From Lophium mytilinum (Eukaryota > Ascomycota > Dothideomycetes > Mytilinidiales > Mytilinidiaceae): a stretch of 64,000 nt of DNA. This document shows positions 34,838 to 46,032 of the stretch, one piece after another (within the stretch, counting starts at the first letter, position 1; each line of letters opens with the position of its first letter). The notes below the pieces were generated by a model. It worked only from the letters and a program-made list of their open reading frames with translations. It searched no databases and was not told the origin of the DNA. The DNA is taken from NCBI GenBank assembly GCA_010093605.1, contig MU004184.1:949897-1013896 (forward strand), read 5' to 3'. The translations under genes and the position numbers were made by a program.

Positions 34838-36075
34838 ATGGCTCCAATTCGAATTGGCCTCATCGGCCTCAGCGCTGCTGGTAGCTGGGCTTCTCAAGCT
34901 CATCTGCCATACCTCAAGGGTAGCGAAAAGTATACCATTGTCGCCCTCTGCAACACCTCGGTTGAATCCGCGAAAGCTGCTATCAAGGCACACGACCTTC
35001 CGGCTTCAACGAAAGCCTACGGATCCTACAAAGACCTCGGCAGTGATCCAGATGTCGACCTTGTGGTGTGCTCGGTACGAGTGGACCGCCATTACGATGC
35101 TATCAAGCCCGCGTTGGAAGCTGGGAAGGACGTCTACTGCGAGTGGCCATTGGGCAAGAATCTAGAAGAGGGACTAGAGCTTGCTGCGCTGGCGAAGAAG
35201 AAAGAGGTGCGCACAATGGTGGGTCTCCAGGCGAGGCAGTCTGCGTTGGTGAAGAAGATCAAGGAGATTGTAGACAGTGGGCGGATTGGAAAGGTGCTCA
35301 GTGTGTCTTTTGTGGGCGCTGGATACAATCTTGGAACAGCTGAGATGGAGAAATATCAGTACCTCAATCATAGGGAGGTAGGTGGCAATCTTGTAACGAT
35401 ACATTTCTCCCACGGTAGGCTACTCTTTGGCTCAGCTCGATCCTGATATAAACCTAAGCATGGATCTAACAATTTTTGCTAGGATTCTACGGTCTCCTCT
35501 ACGCTCTCGGCGAGTTGAAGAATTACAGTTCTATCCTTGAAGTAAAGCGGCCCAAGGTCGACCTCCTAGACAAGCAAGTCTCAGACCCTGAAGCTAAAGT
35601 CGTCGGCACCACCACCCGCACCTCCCACGATCAAATCCTCATCCAAGGCCACCTTGAATCTGGCGCTCTTCTTTCATATCATCTCCGCGGCGGCAAAGCG
35701 TTCGCCGATACGGAGGGCATGCTGTGGCGCATATACGGCGAAACAGGCGAAATTCAAATCAAGGGCCCAAGTCCCTCGGTACAAATCGGTAACAGCGGCA
35801 CGAAAGTTGAGGTTCAAGACATCTCCACTGGTAAGGTCGAGGAGATTACCCTCGATCAGGACGAGTGGGATGAACTTCCGGGGCCTGCTCCTAATGTCGC
35901 CCGGATGTATGAGGCGTTCGCGGATAAGAAGACTACCGAGTTCCCGGACTGGGAAGAGGCTGTTATTCGGCATAAGCTGGTCGACGAGCTCTACCGCAGG
36001 GAGACCGACCGTACAGAACGTGCTGCGCATTATCTGCCCACCCACAAAAGGAAAAATAGTCTGTGGACGAAGTGA
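34838..36075 (+). CDS. Gal80-like Gfo/Idh/MocA-family protein
   Basis: NAD(P)-binding Rossmann-fold protein of the Gfo/Idh/MocA superfamily, closest in pattern to the Gal80-like branch of fungi. Exons 34838..35414 and 35483..36075 give 389 aa. The nucleotide-binding motif is IGLIGLSAAGSWASQAHLP, near the N-terminus. VDLVVCSVRVDRHYD and DVYCEWPLGKN follow; the latter is where classic oxidoreductases have EKP, and Gal80 has EWxL. GLQARQS and the later QGHLESGALLSYHLRGG also match the Gal80 pattern. Yeast Gal80 is a repressor without known catalysis, so this may be an enzyme or a sensor; the lost EKP lysine leans towards the latter. Confidence 0.85.
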
Positions 36076-37167
36076 AGTAGGTATCAATGAGACTGGCTTA
36101 CAAGTTGGTTTAGTCAACGCTCACGTGATTTTTGACCCGTATGGCTACAAAGAGAATCTATACTTGATATATGGTAACCTACCCCTTTCCAGAAATGTGA
36201 TTTCCATCTCATTTCGATTGTTCTCCTCTGTCGAGGTCCATCAACTACCTCCTTAAGCGGCTTGAAATAATCGTTTGAAGGAAAAGTAACCCCTGGAAAA
36301 TGGACGACAAGAATTCACTGAGCCCCTTCCCAGCCCAATTCACATGCGCGGTACCTTTGCTTCAACCCCGCCCCCTTCAACTTTTCCTTCACACAATAGA
36401 AGTAATGAGCTGTTCAGCATCGTAGCACAAGCATGGAGACATGAGCTGTAGTTGGTCGAGCAACACGTCTCTCCAGCATCTCCCATATGTTTACTTGTAA
36501 CCCTAGAAATGTACCGAGTGGTGTGATTATATTGCTACGGGCAACCTCAGGTCTAGGGGGCGTGATGAATAGTGAGAAGCCGAGCAAGTGAAAGGGGTTT
36601 ACGAGATTTGTTAGCGTAGGCTTGTTGTGAAAGAAGTTGGTCGACTAATGAGTCAGAACCCCAGACTCAGAAAGGGGTGTCTTGGAAAAGTTGATTGGCG
36701 CTAAGCTATGAAGTTCTCGGCACTTGCTGGATTACGGGCTGGGGCTCCGTGTAGTTGAGTTCTTCATTTGAATGGCTATTGAATGATCTATTACATATCT
36801 CATTATTGTCGAAGGGTGGGTATGAGTTAAACTGTACAGGTCACGTGACCCTTAAGGTAACGTTCCTCGATACATATCGATCTTCAGATCTCAAACCACA
36901 TGCGCAACCCTGAAGGAATGCCTGCACCCGCGTCTGTTTCATCTCGTCCCACAGATCTGCGAAGATTGATTACGCTCGATGCACAATGACGGCACTGGCG
37001 CCTACGCTCACTTCTTTGTCCTCTTGAGTCTTTGAAGTGTGAGAAAGCGCTTTCAGAACCTCGAGATGGCTTTCAGTGCGATGACTATGAATCAACGGCC
37101 ATTGACGCATCAAACCCTCAGCTAACTATTGCATGTAACCAACAGTACTCTCTAGAGTGGTACCGAG
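36076..37167. other. intergenic region
   Basis: No supported gene. It holds the 3' end of the Gal80-like gene and the promoter of the SDR gene. Two CACGTGA sites occur, near 36123 and 36842. A 200-codon plus-strand frame running out of the preceding gene (35654-36256) is a shadow frame. Confidence 0.5.
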
Positions 37168-38404
37168 ATGTTTGAAAATCTTCCTACCTACCTGAACGTC
37201 CTGACGTACCAATGCCTTTGGATCCCAGAGCCACCGATGAGCGAGAAGAACGTCCCCGACCTAGGTGGGAAAGTGCTTCTCGTAACCGGAGGTGATACTG
37301 GAATCGGCTACCATTTATGCAGAATACTCTACTCAAAGCACGGCTCCGTCTATCTGGCCTCTCATAACGTCAAAAGAGGCGAAGCTGCCATTAAGAGGAT
37401 CAAAGCCGCCTACCCTGCGTCACTGGGTCGTATACACGGTCTATACCTTGACCTCGAGGACCTAGCATCTATCAAAGCTTCCGTCAAAGCCTTCACCGAC
37501 CGCGAGTCCCGCTTAGATGTCCTTTGGAACAACGCGGACGTTATGACGCCGTTAGTGGGGAGCAAAACGAAGCAAGGGCATGAGATGCAGTTGGGCACGA
37601 ATTGTCTCGGGCCTTACTTGCTAACCGAGCTTCTGAAGCCGTTATTACAGAAAACGGCCGCGATAGCCCCTCTGTACACCGTGCGTGTGCTATGGGCCGG
37701 TGCGGCTTCCATCGTCTTCTTTGCGCCGACCGGGGGTGTGCAGATGGACGCAGGCACAGGCAACGGTAAAGACGCGAAACCAGTGCCACAGTGGAGCCAA
37801 ATCCAAAACTATGCCCAGAGTAAAGCCGGCAACCTCTTCCTGGCAGACGGGTTCGCGAAGGAGGTGGTGGGCAGTGGGATTGTTAGCGTCGTAAGTTCTT
37901 CCACCCGTACCACGGACGCCCCCAATAGTGGCGCTGCATTGGTTCTAACGATCTTAGTGCTTCAACCCTGGCAGCTGCTTCACCGAATCAGGCTGGCATA
38001 TGAGCGGATCAGAGCTCCTGCAGCGCCTTATCCTGTACCCTGCCGAAAAGGGCGCCTACGCTGAACTGTATTGTGGCCTCTCGCCCGAATTGACAGCCTG
38101 GCACAACGGGAAATACTTTGCGCCTTGGGGTTGTCTGTCTCGCACGAGGAAGGATATTGATGAAGGTCTTGGAAGCGGAGAATCCGATGGTAAAAATAAC
38201 GCCGGCAAGGGAGATGCTGGCAAAACCGTTGCTGGTCAAAAAGGAGCTAGCAAAAAAGACGAAGTTAGCGTTGCTGGCACAAAGGATAATGCTGGCAAGG
38301 CGAATGGCGCTGATAAAAAAGAGGCGCCTGTCACAAACGTCGAAAGAAATGCGCCAGACGAGTTTGTGGAATATTGCAGACGAGAGACGGCAGCATACCT
38401 CTGA
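37168..38404 (+). CDS. short-chain dehydrogenase with repetitive C-terminal insert
   Basis: Classical short-chain dehydrogenase/reductase of the retinol-dehydrogenase-like fungal group; substrate unknown. Exons 37168..37890 and 37958..38404 give 389 aa, against about 320-340 for relatives. VTGGDTGIG is the cofactor loop, LDVLWNNADVM corresponds to the NNAG motif (with Asp for Gly), and YAQSKAGN carries the catalytic Tyr and Lys. The extra length is an insert of about 55 residues rich in Gly, Ala and Lys (AGKGDAGKTVAGQKGASKKD) placed before the usual end FVEYCRRETAAYL. The start at 37168 places the TEKDVPDL-like segment (SEKNVPDL) at the usual distance; the ATG at 37237 is an alternative. Confidence 0.85.
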
Positions 38405-39509
38405 TAAGGCTACATCAGGGCACGGTAGCCGCCCAGCAGCACGTCGACATCATGGCATTCATGGGGTTTCGCATCTTTAATATAAGGACGCCGGGAATGC
38501 CGTCACTCCACGTGTCTTTCGTTTGGAATGCTGCCCCCAGCGACACGCAGCACTCATCGTATGGAGAGCTCGGGCACGCAGCGGATGCCGATCCCAGACA
38601 GATCGCGATGCTCTCCTTGTCATGCAGACGCGGGACAGCGCGTGTCGCCCACCGCTGCGGTTCCACAACGGAGGCAGCTCCTTGGAGCCTTCCGGTTGGA
38701 AAAGGGTCCGCGTTAGTAACCTGACAGTGAAAATCGCTCTCAGCCACACATATCATATGCTGCCTATGAATCGCTGGCGAAACGCTGGGGAATGTTGATC
38801 AATGGGATCAGCCTTGCGGGACAGACAGCTTTCCCCCTTGGGTGGCCCAAGCAGCTTCCATGACAGCTTCTCCCCCTCGATCCGGGCGGCCTGAAGACTC
38901 AGTTCCTCCTCGCCCCAAGAGTTTGCCGCATAGCCACGATAGCCCGGCTGAGCGGGGTCCCAGAAGAATCAGCAGACTCCAACGTACGATGTGCTAGAGC
39001 GTTCGAACTGTCAGAGCCGAGAAAGGACCAAGGTTCTTGTGTGGCGACGCCCTCCGCTCCATCCGGTAGCTGTGCAGCCCAGTGAATCTGATTGGGCCGG
39101 GGACGAAACACTAGCGGGTAGGAGCATGATGGATTGGCGAACACCTTGGCTGATCGTCCACGGTCCCCCCTGAGAAGCCGGGCTGGGGAATCACCGCTGA
39201 AAACAAGGCCGCGCGTGGGCCACCAAGAGCATGGGTAAGCTTGCCCAGCACTGCTTGCCTAGAGATAGAACGTCATGTGAAATGCGAGATGCTATTTCGG
39301 TTGCGAGCTAGAAACATGTTTCCCCACCCGCCAGGCGAACTTCTTCTTACTGCTGCCTCCAGACCTTTCTCACCTATCCTTTACGCTGCCAACTGTCTTT
39401 GCTGTCTTTACTGGTACTCGTCCATTCTCGCGCTCTCTACACCCAGAAATGAACCTTAACTTTTAACACTATCATCCCTCATGTGACACTCGCATCCGCG
39501 AAGCCAAGA
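38405..39509. other. intergenic region
   Basis: No supported gene. GC-rich DNA with overlapping frames of 60-116 codons on both strands, none with a domain. The right end includes a pyrimidine-rich stretch at about 39340-39440, the likely leader of the next gene. Confidence 0.5.
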
Positions 39510-40766
39510 ATGGACATACATCAGCCTGAGGCTACCCTCTCGCTGACACCACCACGACCGACCTTCAACAGGCAACGAAGCAATTCCGTACCTCTTACCG
39601 AACCACTACAATGTACAGCAACAGAGGCAGCTATAATGTTCGCTGCCGAACGAGCTGTTCTCAGCCGAAGACGAGCTCCATCTGAAGACGCAGCGACCGA
39701 GAGAAGGAGGCCACTATCAGCCCGAGATCCCAGGAGGAACCAGCAAGATAATATTAGACACTCAAGACGAAGACCACTGTCCAAAGATACACATAGGGAC
39801 ATATCCAGCGGGGAAGAGAGCGATAGCGACGATATAGAAAACGATACAGATCATCGGCAGCGCCAAGCCCCACGACGGCCTAATACATCCACTATCAAAG
39901 AAAACATCAACTCTAATTCAGCACCGGCAACCACTACTCTAGGACGTTCGAATACCAGTCCAACCGCCATGTACTCCGCCGGCCTTGCCAAATTTATCCA
40001 GGGTCGTCTCGTCTCGTTGAATTCACCACCCGGTGGTCAACCGATTCCAAATCCTCGGTCCTGTCCCAATTTCTCCCAAGTACCGAGGAAGTCCCGCTCT
40101 CAACCAGACGAACGTCGGCACATCGATAATTCAGGCTTCATCAGGCGACCAGTGTTAAGAAGCAGCTTCTCTGCCTGGAGCACACCGGGAGACAGTTCTG
40201 CTTTCGAGGAAGATGAAGACGATATGCCCGTGACTAGCGACACGGAGAAGCCGAAGCAGTACGGCCTCGCAAAGACCTCGACGAACACTTCTACGCCGTC
40301 GATTCTAGACTTCTACCAGACCTCAGCCGCTGGCTCGTCGTTCTTGCTACCAGATACACCCGTCGACCAAGACGGCCAAGAGGAGGAGGCAGATGGCTAT
40401 CTCTCCTCCCCCGCTCCATCCACTATAAAGCACTGCCCCATCTCCCGATCGGCGTCAACATGCACTACATCCACCCACGCATCATCGAATCAAGCAGGAG
40501 AGTCTCAGCCTCGCCACACTCCAGGCCCTGCGTCCACATTCAACCTCAGTATTCCAGAGAAGCGCAAATCCTACTTCGCTGCCGCCCCAAGGCCCTTCAA
40601 GACCCTCATGGCTATCTCGCCCTATGAAGGTCAAGCACTGACGCGGGTCTACGACATGCAAGTCCACGGCTCGAAGCGGATTGTTACCGAAGGAATGGCA
40701 TTTGAGATGTTCAATGATCTAAAGATGCCTGCGCGGCACTCGATGGCCATGGCGACCCCCATCTGA
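39510..40766 (+). CDS. disordered Ser/Pro/Arg-rich protein of unknown function
   Basis: A single-exon frame of 418 aa starting at MDIHQPEATLS. Upstream codons in frame contain no ATG. The protein is almost wholly low-complexity and probably disordered. It has several RRx(S/L)-type basic sites (RRRAPSEDA, RRRPLSARDP, RRRPLSKD), an acidic Ser cluster SSGEESDSDDIEND, and SFSAWSTPGDSSAFEEDEDD. Two hydrophobic segments stand out: YSAGLAKFIQGRLVSLNS and the C-terminal MAFEMFNDLKMPARHS. Repeated basic-plus-serine sites would suit a phosphorylated regulatory protein, which is inference. No paralogue occurs in the window. Confidence 0.75.
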   Translation: MDIHQPEATLSLTPPRPTFNRQRSNSVPLTEPLQCTATEAAIMFAAERAVLSRRRAPSEDAATERRRPLSARDPRRNQQDNIRHSRRRPLSKDTHRDISSGEESDSDDIENDTDHRQRQAPRRPNTSTIKENINSNSAPATTTLGRSNTSPTAMYSAGLAKFIQGRLVSLNSPPGGQPIPNPRSCPNFSQVPRKSRSQPDERRHIDNSGFIRRPVLRSSFSAWSTPGDSSAFEEDEDDMPVTSDTEKPKQYGLAKTSTNTSTPSILDFYQTSAAGSSFLLPDTPVDQDGQEEEADGYLSSPAPSTIKHCPISRSASTCTTSTHASSNQAGESQPRHTPGPASTFNLSIPEKRKSYFAAAPRPFKTLMAISPYEGQALTRVYDMQVHGSKRIVTEGMAFEMFNDLKMPARHSMAMATPI

Positions 40767-41661
40767 CAAACCGTCTCCCTTTTCTTACTAATATCAACCT
40801 TCTTTCTACATTAGAGTGTGCTTACCAAGATGCCGGCCGTCCTCGGAAGTACAACTCTGTTCTTATTACCTTCATTTCTTTTGTCCAGTACTTCCTTGTA
40901 ATTGTTTCCGTACATATTACCACGCCTTCTGAAATTGCTACTTATAAGCGAAGGCGAATGGTTTGGTTGGGTTTGAATGGATTATGAAATAAAAATAGAC
41001 TTGGCAAAAGGCGTCTATTCGGGGAATTTAAGGGTATATCCACTCGGCGGGTGGGCTTTCTGGTGTAGCTGGAGGATTTTAAGTATATGACGCTGCTCCA
41101 ATATGCAAGTGAGCATATACTGCGTATCGAGATTGAATAAATACGAGTTCAACTTGCATACTCCAAATTCTGTTAATGTGCGTGTAGGTATAACAGTTTG
41201 CGCAGGGTACCTTGGTAGGCTGATTTAAAGATGCGGTGAGCCAATCTAATTTGCGCCCTCCACAACCTTACACCATGCGCGGCATTTTTCAATGGGTTGG
41301 AGGACATCTTACCACGTCAACGACGTGACACGAACCTTGCAACTGATTCACAATATGCAGGGTTATGGCAAAAGAAAGATTATAAGCACCAAAAGTGAGA
41401 TTCTACCATGAGGCTATCTACCACGCCAGGTGACGCAAAGCCTACCCTATCTGCTCCCCCTTTCCGTTAGAAATACGCCCAACAGCCCCATCAAGAGCCG
41501 CCTATTTAGCCCCTTTTTGTAATATGAATACTCGACTAACCTCACAAAGACTCCCCCCAAATATAGCACTCCGTGGCCTCTCCCAAGCCTTTTAGTAACG
41601 CCAGCGTAGGCCCTGCAGCTGCTAGAAGACCAAAACTCCCTTATTGTAACCCACACTTCGT
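40767..41661. other. intergenic between convergent genes
   Basis: Shared 3' region of two convergent genes. AT-rich, with no supported coding sequence. The 69-codon minus frame at 41447-41656 has no domain. Confidence 0.5.
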
Positions 41662-42711
41662 CTAGAAAGAAGCCCGCAACTCCTCTTCCGAGAGCTTCTT
41701 CCGCAATTTCTTCGCCGCCTCACGCTCTGGGTCCATCTGGTGCAACTCCATCCACTCTATCGCGAACTCGGCCCCGTCATCCACCAGCGCCTTCGGCATG
41801 ATGTTCTTGTTGTTGTCGAAATAGTACTCCGCGACACCATGAGCAGTCCTCACAAGCCCGCAAACGTCCAGTGACCAGATACGCCGCCTGAGGATCTCTG
41901 CGTTGATTTCCCGCTCAAAATCCGCCATCTTGTCGAACCCCCCCTTCCACCCTTTCCGCACAAGCCCCGCGAAAGCGAACGCATCGTCCTCAAACTTCGG
42001 AAACTCGACAAACTCACCCAAGTCCGTGAGCTCGAAAACAGCATCCCGCCCCTTTTCCAGGAAAAACAGCGTCGACGCAAACGCAAACTGCTCCGTCGCG
42101 ACCCCCGCGCGATCCATCCCCGGCAACCCAAGCCAATACGGCATCCTAACCTCCGGCAACGGGCGGCCCTTCTTCACGCTATTATCGAACCCCGCGAGCT
42201 TCACGCACCACGTCTCCGCCTGAAGCAGCACATTCGACGGGCGAATCTCCCCATGCACAAACCCCAACTTCTCCACCCACGCCGCCGCCGCCGCGATCTG
42301 CCCCGCCCACAGCATCTTCTGGTCCCACTTCACCGGATGATGCGCCAATTTCGTCAGGCGCTCGTGGAGCGAGAACGCGGCGCGCTCCACGAACAGCCCC
42401 TCCGGGACGGCGAGGAAGCATTGCAGGATGTGCGGGTGCGGGTGGTGCTGCAGGAAGGCGTAGGCGCGCTTTTCGCGCTTTTGGGCGCGCCAGGAGGCTT
42501 TGGCTTCGTCCCAGCGTGAGTCGATGTGGATGAGCATGTTGTGTAGGATAGTGACTTTTAGCACGACGCGGCGGTCCAGCTTGAAGATTATGCCGTGGGT
42601 GCCGTGGATTGTTTCGTAGGGGGAGGTGGTTAGGGAGAGGTCGGAGAAGGGGAATTGGAGGGCGGGGATTGGGAAACCCATTACTGAGAGGTCGAAGGGA
42701 CCTGGGTCCAT
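41662..42711 (-). CDS. protein-kinase-like protein with altered catalytic motifs
   Basis: Intronless frame of 349 aa with the layout of a small kinase domain. VVLKV (Lys52) fits the ATP-binding lysine strand, and EKRAYAFLQ with HPHILQCF fits helix C and the following strand. The catalytic loop reads FVHGEIRPSNVLL (153-163), with Glu where active kinases have Asp. The DFG position reads VKLAGFDNS (170-178), with Gly in place of the metal-binding Asp. ATEQFAFASTLFFLEKG resembles the helix F region. It is therefore probably a pseudokinase. Fungi have many such single-domain kinase-like genes of unknown role. The start is the first ATG of the frame. Confidence 0.75.
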   Translation of the reverse strand: MDPGPFDLSVMGFPIPALQFPFSDLSLTTSPYETIHGTHGIIFKLDRRVVLKVTILHNMLIHIDSRWDEAKASWRAQKREKRAYAFLQHHPHPHILQCFLAVPEGLFVERAAFSLHERLTKLAHHPVKWDQKMLWAGQIAAAAAWVEKLGFVHGEIRPSNVLLQAETWCVKLAGFDNSVKKGRPLPEVRMPYWLGLPGMDRAGVATEQFAFASTLFFLEKGRDAVFELTDLGEFVEFPKFEDDAFAFAGLVRKGWKGGFDKMADFEREINAEILRRRIWSLDVCGLVRTAHGVAEYYFDNNKNIMPKALVDDGAEFAIEWMELHQMDPEREAAKKLRKKLSEEELRASF

Positions 42712-43268
42712 TGGGGAGCTTTTGGTGCGGATGGGCTTGGAGTTGAGTTGCTTGACCCTGTGGGTTGCGGAGGTAGATATGGACTTGAAGGGCTCCTAGC
42801 TTTTACAGAAATGACAGGGTAGATGTTGCGGATGTGGTGGTGCAGATGTGGTGGTAAGGTTGGTGGTGGAGTATTGATTATGGGGGGAGTTTGCGGACGA
42901 GGACGAGGAAGTAAACACTCTAGGTTTTTATATGGCAGATATGCGTTGCGAAATATTCACCAGCCAAAGCGGCATAGAGAGCGGGAATCGTGGAGGATAT
43001 CCAGTTGTAGGTGGCGGGTAGTATAGGCAGTGAAAGCTGTCTATGCCGTTGGTCGTAGCGTTGGCTGTCACCGCCAGCAGAGTGAGATGGGCGAATGCGT
43101 CGGGACGAAAGACTTCGATATGGACTTTATCGACTAGAGGAATCGCAGCCGAGACAACTATCTGAGGTATTATCCTTCCTCTATGCTCGCTATAAGGCTT
43201 GTCATGAGAATGGACTGGGTGTGAATGAATTTACCTCTTGGAACCTCTGATCTCAACTCCTCAAAGTC
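42712..43268. other. intergenic region
   Basis: Promoter side of the kinase-like gene, with G-rich runs at about 42820-42910. No coding support. Confidence 0.5.
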
Positions 43269-44663
43269 CTAAGCTTTCCAATGCATAGCTAGATTTGCTG
43301 GCCACGGATATCGTTGCCGGTCCTCTTTCATCCATCCCTGGAATATCCCAATCGCTCTTTCCGGGCCTAGGAAGCACGAATGGGCAACACGCCTCACAAG
43401 ACGGTCCCTATATCGGACAAAATTAGGAGGCATCTCCGGATTTCCAAGCGCCCCGTCCGGTGCTCGCATACATTTGACAGCTTTCTTCGCTGCTAAATCT
43501 AGCGCTTCTTGCATTTGGTCTACTGACGCTACTTGTCCATGCCAATTTCGCAGCTCAGCTCTAAGAGCTTGGTGGACGACACGAGACTCGAGAAAAGTCA
43601 CGGGGTTATCAAGCTGGTATCCGTACGGTAGGACCATCTCGACGTAGATGATGACCTCATCCATGAAATGGATGGCATTGTTTGCACTGACTCTAGCCCG
43701 TCTGTCCGGTAGCAGATGCACACCAAGGGATATAAGTGGGAAGCTGTCGATGTCTACAAGCTGTTCCTCGAGTTTTCGATATCGCCAGAATGCTTGTTCT
43801 GCCGGCAGCGCAAAGCTTAAGCGCTTCAGTACTGGATGTTCCGCACGGCACTGTGGGCATCGTGCATAGCCCTTTAGTCTTGTATCCGGCTGATCGAGCA
43901 GGGTCTCGAAGCACGTGATGCACATATGATGCCCCTTCTCTTTATCGCAAGACAAGATCACGGGTCTATCCTTGTCGTCGTAGTCGTCTCCACAGCCAAA
44001 GCAGGTTCTGTTGTCTTTTGGTAACGCACTAGGACTCGAGGGTTTGAACCTCTCAACATCCGGCCGCCTTGCCCATTTGTACCACGGTGCCCGTAACCCA
44101 AGCGCCTCTATCCGCTGCCTGACGCATAAGCATGCGCGGTCGGTGTTACCTTTGAAGAGGTCGTCCAGTCGGCGCCACCAGTGGTCGTGCTCTGGAGCAT
44201 TTGACGGCTTCAGCTTCTCCCATTCCGCCAGCGGGATCTTGTAGAGCGCCGAGTCTTCTTTGCTTGTCTTGTTGTCCAACCTGAGAAGCGTTCTCCGCTG
44301 TATGATGATCCAAAGCAGTCCCGCTTTGCCGATGACAAAGATACCTGCTTCAAGAACAGTATTTCCAACAAAGCGTGTAGCTCTGCACATGGCGATATCG
44401 AGAGGCTCGGGGCCGGTGCCGCTTGCGATCGCTTTGGCGGCGTATTCGGCGGCGCTGGGAAGTGGGCGGAGCGTTGGGGAGATAGTAATGAAGGCAGTAT
44501 CCATGTCAGCCTCGCCTTGGGGACGGCGGCGGTTTTCGTGGTTCATGGGAGGAAGAAGACGGAGAAAGTTGGGCTTCTTGCCTAGATGCGAAGGGTAGAT
44601 GTATTTCGTCATATGGTGGCGTTGGGCGACGGTCCCGCCTGTTTGGAACTTGCATCGCGACAT
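43269..44663 (-). CDS. RING-finger protein
   Basis: A 464-aa intronless frame from the ATG at 44663 (MSRCKFQTGG); the frame continues upstream without an ATG. In the middle lies a RING-type zinc finger: CFGC, then VILSCDKEKGHHMCITCFE and ARCPQCRAEH, giving a C2-C-H-C2-C2 ligand set with an insert between the first pairs. RING fingers usually recruit ubiquitin-conjugating enzymes, so an E3 ligase role is likely for the family but not shown here. A hydrophobic segment, GIFVIGKAGLLWIII, lies upstream of the RING and may be buried or membrane-associated. The C-terminal half has no recognisable domain. Confidence 0.75.
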   Translation of the reverse strand: MSRCKFQTGGTVAQRHHMTKYIYPSHLGKKPNFLRLLPPMNHENRRRPQGEADMDTAFITISPTLRPLPSAAEYAAKAIASGTGPEPLDIAMCRATRFVGNTVLEAGIFVIGKAGLLWIIIQRRTLLRLDNKTSKEDSALYKIPLAEWEKLKPSNAPEHDHWWRRLDDLFKGNTDRACLCVRQRIEALGLRAPWYKWARRPDVERFKPSSPSALPKDNRTCFGCGDDYDDKDRPVILSCDKEKGHHMCITCFETLLDQPDTRLKGYARCPQCRAEHPVLKRLSFALPAEQAFWRYRKLEEQLVDIDSFPLISLGVHLLPDRRARVSANNAIHFMDEVIIYVEMVLPYGYQLDNPVTFLESRVVHQALRAELRNWHGQVASVDQMQEALDLAAKKAVKCMRAPDGALGNPEMPPNFVRYRDRLVRRVAHSCFLGPERAIGIFQGWMKEDRQRYPWPANLAMHWKA

Positions 44664-45936
44664 CTTCTCCCTATCTGTTTCCACTGGGGGTGTGGGATAA
44701 ATGAGCGGTATCGAGCACGGTTATCTGGTGTCGCGGGAAGGGGGGCGAGGACAATTTATCTCTGAGGCCGCAAGGCTTGTTATGTGTGAGCTGTGCACTC
44801 GTTGTTAGCCAGCGCAGAGCTCGAGAGACTATTTTGCATACCTCAGTATCCCGCATCACGTATACTTCGGTATATAATGGCTTTACCATTGCGAAGAAGG
44901 CTACCATAGCATGACGCGACATCGTCTCTGTGAGTTGTGAATGAGATGTCTCGGATTTCTTTCGTCCACGAAATACGTGGTCACCATGTTAACATTTCAA
45001 ATCAAATGAGTAGAAAAAGTAGGACATTGGGAATTCTAGAGCGATAGGACGTAATAGCTGTGCACGGTTGCAATACTATTGTGCTATCAGACTCCAAGGA
45101 GGTTCTCGTATCAGTCAACGAAGGCCACGCGATGTGAGACGAAGTAGACATACCCAAGATTATGCACCTGTAGGAAGAATACAATTCTATACATTTAGTT
45201 GCGTATCATAGTACCGCTGTCTTCTGCCACATGGAGAGTATGAGGACATGGTAAACGCAGGCGTGCGAAGGGGCCACGCATCGCTTCCGCTGTGAATGCG
45301 CGATTCTAGATAACGGGATCCTCGTGAAGAATTCACTCATATCTTTCGACATCATCGCGAGACTACAGAAACAGGGAGACGCGCCAGGTCATATGCAACA
45401 CCATGTGGAAGACACGGAGCCGTGGATCAAGGCTCGGCCGCGCGGTTGTTCCTCAATGGCTGCTGCACGTACGCGTAGGATTTCTGACTTAACACAACCT
45501 TTTTGACGCTGAAATATGATGGGGCGAATGCTTTGGGGCTTTCGATGTTGTGATGTGAGCGCGTTGTTTGAAGGTTGAAGGGTGTGGTTGAAATGACGAA
45601 GGCTACGTAACCACCGCCAAAATGGATTCCACGCCTTCTCAGCACAACAACCTCTGTTTATTGAGACTGTTGAACAAAGCCGTAGATAAAGCTGTTATCT
45701 AAATTTTAACTTGGCAGACTTATGTTCTCCGGTTTAATTTGGTGGTGCTAGCGAAAAAGAGAGGGTTGTCAAGCTTGAGCGTGGCTAAGACGTTCTGGGT
45801 TAGCAAGATTGTACCCTGAAACTACACAAAGAATCCTAGCAAATAATCACCCGGCAACCTGCGTTCTGGCCGAAAGATCCGAGTGCAACAGGATCTACAG
45901 TATATAGGCATTTCAATTTTCAAACTTGATCAAATA
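44664..45936. other. intergenic region
   Basis: No supported gene between the RING gene and the tRNA. Short frames of 60-83 codons only. Confidence 0.5.
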
Positions 45937-46021
45937 GCCCGGCTGGCACAATTGGCTAGCGCGTGAGACTTTTATTCATTAAGAGATCTCAAGGTTGAGA
46001 GTTCGAGCCTCTCGTCGGGCG
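45937..46021 (+). tRNA. tRNA-Lys(UUU) with an 11-nt intron
   Basis: The acceptor stem GCCCGGC (45937-45943) pairs with GTCGGGC (46014-46020), followed by discriminator G. The T arm is GAGAG-TTCGAGC-CTCTC, with all five pairs. The anticodon stem TGAGA/TCTCA encloses a 7-base loop once 11 bases (45975-45985) are removed after position 37, the standard place for a tRNA intron. The anticodon is then TTT at 45971-45973. The D arm GGCACAATTGGCTAGCGC has one mismatch. Internal A-box and B-box (GTTCGAGCC) promoters are visible. Confidence 0.9.
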
Positions 46022-46022
46022 A

Positions 46023-46032
46023 TTTTACTTTT
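46023..46032 (+). terminator. RNA polymerase III terminator of tRNA-Lys
   Basis: Two T4 runs (46023-46026 and 46029-46032) begin two bases after the tRNA. T4 or longer is the usual Pol III stop signal. Confidence 0.7.
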
